A stretch of 64,000 nucleotides of DNA from Chryseobacterium sp. JUb7 (GTDB lineage: Bacteria; Bacteroidota; Bacteroidia; Flavobacteriales; Weeksellaceae): assembly GCF_024806495.1 (NCBI RefSeq), contig NZ_JANUFF010000016.1:1-64000 (forward strand), given 5' to 3'. Every line of letters begins with the position of its first letter. Within the stretch, counting starts at the first letter, position 1. Shown in pieces: positions 61,586-64,000 of the stretch. The position numbers and the translations under genes were made by a program. The notes beneath the pieces were generated by a model. It was not told the DNA's origin and ran no database searches. It saw only the letters and a list, made by a program, of their open reading frames with translations.

Positions 61586-63253
61586 ATGAAGAAGTCTCTC
61601 AAAGTTATCGTTTTAGTAGCAGCAATGATGTTTTCAGGGCAAACCTATGCTCAGAATTTAGATATTTATAAAAACATTGAGTTTAAAATGCCTCAGGTGG
61701 CAGAAACTTCATTTGCAGCCAATACCGTTTCCATCACTCAATATGGAGGCGTTGCAGGCGGAAATGTAAAAAATACAGAAGCTTTCAAAAAAGCAATCGA
61801 AGACCTTAGCAAAAAAGGCGGCGGAAAATTGGTTGTTCCTAGAGGAATGTGGCTTACGGGTCCTATCGAATTAAAAAGCAACATCAATCTTCATGTAGAA
61901 GAAGGTGCATTTATTGTTTTCAGTAAAGATAAAGCAGATTATCCTTTAGTTGATGTGAGTTTTGAAGGATTGAATACCATCCGATGCCAGTCTCCCATTT
62001 CCGCGAAAAATGCAACGAATATTGCCATCACAGGAAAAGGAGTAATCGACGGAAGCGGCGATGCTTGGAGAGCCATCAAAAAAAGTAAAGTTTCAGAATC
62101 TGAATGGAAAAATATCGTAAAATCTGGCGGAATCTTATCTTCCGACGGTAAAAACTGGTATCCTTCAGAAAGCTATAAAAAAGGATTTGAAAGCAGTTCA
62201 AGCTTCAATGTTCCTGATAAAATTTCTAAAGATGAATTGGTGACCGTTAAAGATTTTCTTCGTCCGGTAATGGTAAGTTTGGTAGGTTGCGACAAAGTTT
62301 TGCTAGACGGACCGACTTTTCAGAATTCTCCGGCCTGGAACCTTCACCCTTTAATGTGTACCAACTTGATTTTAAGAAATCTTACCGTTAGAAACCCTTG
62401 GTTTTCTCAAAACGGTGATGGAGTAGATCTTGAATCTTGTAAAAATGTTTTGATTTACGATAATACTTTTGATGTTGGTGACGATGCCATTTGTATTAAA
62501 TCAGGGAAAGATCAGGACGGAAGAAAAAGAGGAATGCCGACTGAAAATGTGATCATTAAAAACAACGTTGTGTACCACGGTCACGGAGGTTTTGTGATAG
62601 GAAGTGAAATGTCTGGTGGAGCAAGAAACATCCATGTTTCCGACTGTACTTTCATTGGAACAGATATTGGTCTTCGTTTTAAAACAACCCGCGGAAGAGG
62701 AGGAATCGTTGAAAATATTTACATCAAAAATATTGATATGATTAATATTCCGACACAAGTTATCGGATTCAATATGTTCTACGAGGGTGCTTCTCCGGTG
62801 TTGGAAGACGGACAAAAGCAGGAAGGTAACAAAGCGCCTGAAAAGGTGTATCCTGTAACGGAAGAAACGCCGATTTTCAGAAATATTTTCTTTAAAAACA
62901 TCAATGCAGTTAATTCTGATGAAGCAATTACGTTGTTTGGTTTAGCAGAAATGAACCTTAAAAATATTGTGATTGAAGATTCTCAGTTCGACACAAGAAA
63001 AGCAATGACAATAGTGGATGCAGACGGAATTCAGTTAAAAAATGTAAAATTGAAATATTCTCAGGGAACGGGAGCAACCATTTATAACAGTAAAAACATC
63101 AACCTTTCAACGGTAAAATTTGAATCTGCCAATAAACCGGTTGTGAAAGTTTTAGGAAGCAAAACGGGAACAGTATTGTTGCCGAAAGAAGTAACCTCTG
63201 ATAAAAATTTACTTTCTATCGGAACGGATGTAGCAAAAAATGTAGTTAAATAA
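61586..63253 (+). CDS. Polygalacturonase-like glycoside hydrolase, GH28
   Basis: 555 residues with a signal peptide (cleavage near TYAQ). Hydrolyses galacturonan or rhamnogalacturonan. N-terminal region with ITQYGGVAGG and FKKAIEDLSKKGGGKLVVPRG, then the GH28 active site in order: NGDGVDLESC, GDDAICIKSG near 299 (paired Asp), GHGGFVIGSEMSGG near 335 (catalytic His) and RFKTTRGRGG near 364 (Arg-x-Lys). An insertion of about 60 residues (160-220) lies before the active site. Confidence 0.9.
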   Translation: MKKSLKVIVLVAAMMFSGQTYAQNLDIYKNIEFKMPQVAETSFAANTVSITQYGGVAGGNVKNTEAFKKAIEDLSKKGGGKLVVPRGMWLTGPIELKSNINLHVEEGAFIVFSKDKADYPLVDVSFEGLNTIRCQSPISAKNATNIAITGKGVIDGSGDAWRAIKKSKVSESEWKNIVKSGGILSSDGKNWYPSESYKKGFESSSSFNVPDKISKDELVTVKDFLRPVMVSLVGCDKVLLDGPTFQNSPAWNLHPLMCTNLILRNLTVRNPWFSQNGDGVDLESCKNVLIYDNTFDVGDDAICIKSGKDQDGRKRGMPTENVIIKNNVVYHGHGGFVIGSEMSGGARNIHVSDCTFIGTDIGLRFKTTRGRGGIVENIYIKNIDMINIPTQVIGFNMFYEGASPVLEDGQKQEGNKAPEKVYPVTEETPIFRNIFFKNINAVNSDEAITLFGLAEMNLKNIVIEDSQFDTRKAMTIVDADGIQLKNVKLKYSQGTGATIYNSKNINLSTVKFESANKPVVKVLGSKTGTVLLPKEVTSDKNLLSIGTDVAKNVVK

Positions 63254-63283
63254 TTGGAAATAGCAAAGATTATTAATTTAAAC

Positions 63284-63372
63284 ACTTCGGCAGGCTCAGT
63301 GTGACATCGCTAATACTAACTATTTTATTAGCGATCATTTTGTAGCGTTGTCATCCTGAGCTTGTCGAAGCA
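63284..63372. repeat. Dispersed inverted repeat, CTTCGGCAGGCTCAG copy
   Basis: CACTTCGGCAGGCTCAGTGT at the left and TCATCCTGAGCTTGTCGAAG at the right, with an inner inverted pair TCGCTAATA/TTAGCGA. It matches the copy at 45991-46065 and separates GH28 from the following esterase gene. Confidence 0.7.
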
Positions 63373-63464
63373 TTGAAGTAAAATATAAAGCATTTTAAAA
63401 GCATTGAATCTTTGCGATAATCCAAAAAAAATAAAAAACAGTATTAAAAAAATTCCATAAGCGA

Positions 63465-64000
63465 ATGATTTTTAACAGAAAACATACTTATATTTCTATT
63501 TTTTTTGTGGGGACAATGGCATTCGGACAGGTAAATCGACCGAATGCCACTCCTTACACCAACGAAGGTACATTTGAAAAATTCAAAAAAAAATATCCTT
63601 TTACGACTCCGATTGACCGACCTATTCCGCAAAATATCAAAATTGATAAAGATGTGGAATATGCCAATGTCAACGGAATTTTTTTGAAAGCTGATATCTA
63701 TTATCCTTCAGACCAATCAAAAAAATATCCGGGAATTGCAATGGTTCACGGTGGCGGCTGGATTTCAGGAAGTAAGGAAAATGAGAAGTTCATGGCGATG
63801 GAACTCGCTTCAAAAGGTTATGTGGTGATCGCAATTGGTTATCGATTGGCTGATGTCGCAAAATATCCCGTCGGCGTTGAAGATATTGAAACAGGCATTG
63901 AGTGGTTGAAAAAAAATCATCAGAAATATTCTTTAAATAAAAAGAAAATGGTCGTTTTAGGTGAATCTGCGGGAGCGCAAATAGCGACTTTGGTTGGCGT
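63465..64000 (+). CDS. Alpha/beta hydrolase (esterase), partial at window end
   Basis: The first 178 codons of a gene cut by the window end. An N-terminal signal peptide (YISIFFVGTMAFGQ) is followed by a pre-domain, then the HSL/carboxylesterase motifs HGGGWISGS (oxyanion hole) and GESAGAQIA (nucleophile Ser). Secreted esterases of this type near pectinases often remove acetyl groups; that substrate is inferred from context. Confidence 0.85.
   Translation, partial: MIFNRKHTYISIFFVGTMAFGQVNRPNATPYTNEGTFEKFKKKYPFTTPIDRPIPQNIKIDKDVEYANVNGIFLKADIYYPSDQSKKYPGIAMVHGGGWISGSKENEKFMAMELASKGYVVIAIGYRLADVAKYPVGVEDIETGIEWLKKNHQKYSLNKKKMVVLGESAGAQIATLVG

Overview
The window is AT-rich, carries Bacteroidetes-type promoters (a -7 box TAnnTTTG with an upstream TTG/TTTG) and genes without clear Shine-Dalgarno sequences, and encodes a SusC/SusD pair and a subtype iii type VI secretion system (T6SSiii). 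This points to a Flavobacteriales member. Gene content and the dispersed intergenic repeats suggest Chryseobacterium or a close relative; the genus is an inference.

Layout. (1) 1-1078: an odd homopolymer tract, then purine nucleoside phosphorylase. (2) 1151-6629, minus strand: a cluster encoding a DUF434 protein with a PIN/NYN-like motif pattern, an unknown 216-residue protein, an atypical zinc-ribbon/SDR fusion, a tightly packed array of five tRNA-like elements (3157-3543), a sirtuin, a small basic protein and a TatD hydrolase. The array is the most unusual object here: T arms and acceptor stems are well formed, anticodon arms are eroded or odd, and four of five have an extra tRNA-His-like G(-1):C73 pair.

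(3) 6712-31676: a T6SSiii locus. A long minus-strand set carries an NlpC/P60-like pseudoenzyme lipoprotein, TssG, TssN, an unknown protein, a DUF4280 PAAR-like protein, a two-domain peptidoglycan hydrolase effector with a lipoprotein immunity candidate, TssK, TssO, two accessory proteins, TssE, TssF, TssB, TssC, three TssD (Hcp) tubes, VgrG, and a second effector with its immunity lipoprotein. A divergent plus-strand pair encodes a PKD-domain membrane protein and the TssH/ClpV ATPase. Two near mirror-image promoters lie between the arms. Downstream of VgrG are relics of effector/immunity turnover: an orphan toxin tail, a frameshifted immunity gene and another remnant. A truncated immunity copy lies beside tssK.

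(4) 32629-36935: xylose isomerase, a sugar:H+ symporter and a LacI-family regulator. (5) 36936-39279: accessory stretch with a lone ParA-like ATPase and a DUF3060 protein between palindromic repeats. (6) 39280-49135, minus: hexuronate and unsaturated-uronate catabolism (KduI, KduD, UxaC, KdgK, KdgA, a hexuronate transporter, UxaB, UxaA) ending at pyruvate and glyceraldehyde-3-phosphate. (7) 50017-64000, plus: a pectin utilization locus (SusC, SusD, pectinesterase, pectate lyase, DUF4861, GH105, GH43, GH28, and an alpha/beta hydrolase cut by the window end). Regions 6 and 7 form one pathway: secreted enzymes de-esterify and cut pectin, SusCD imports fragments, and the catabolic genes convert the uronates. 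A palindrome with core AATCGATT upstream of xylA, kduI and susC suggests one LacI-type regulator may link xylose and pectin use.
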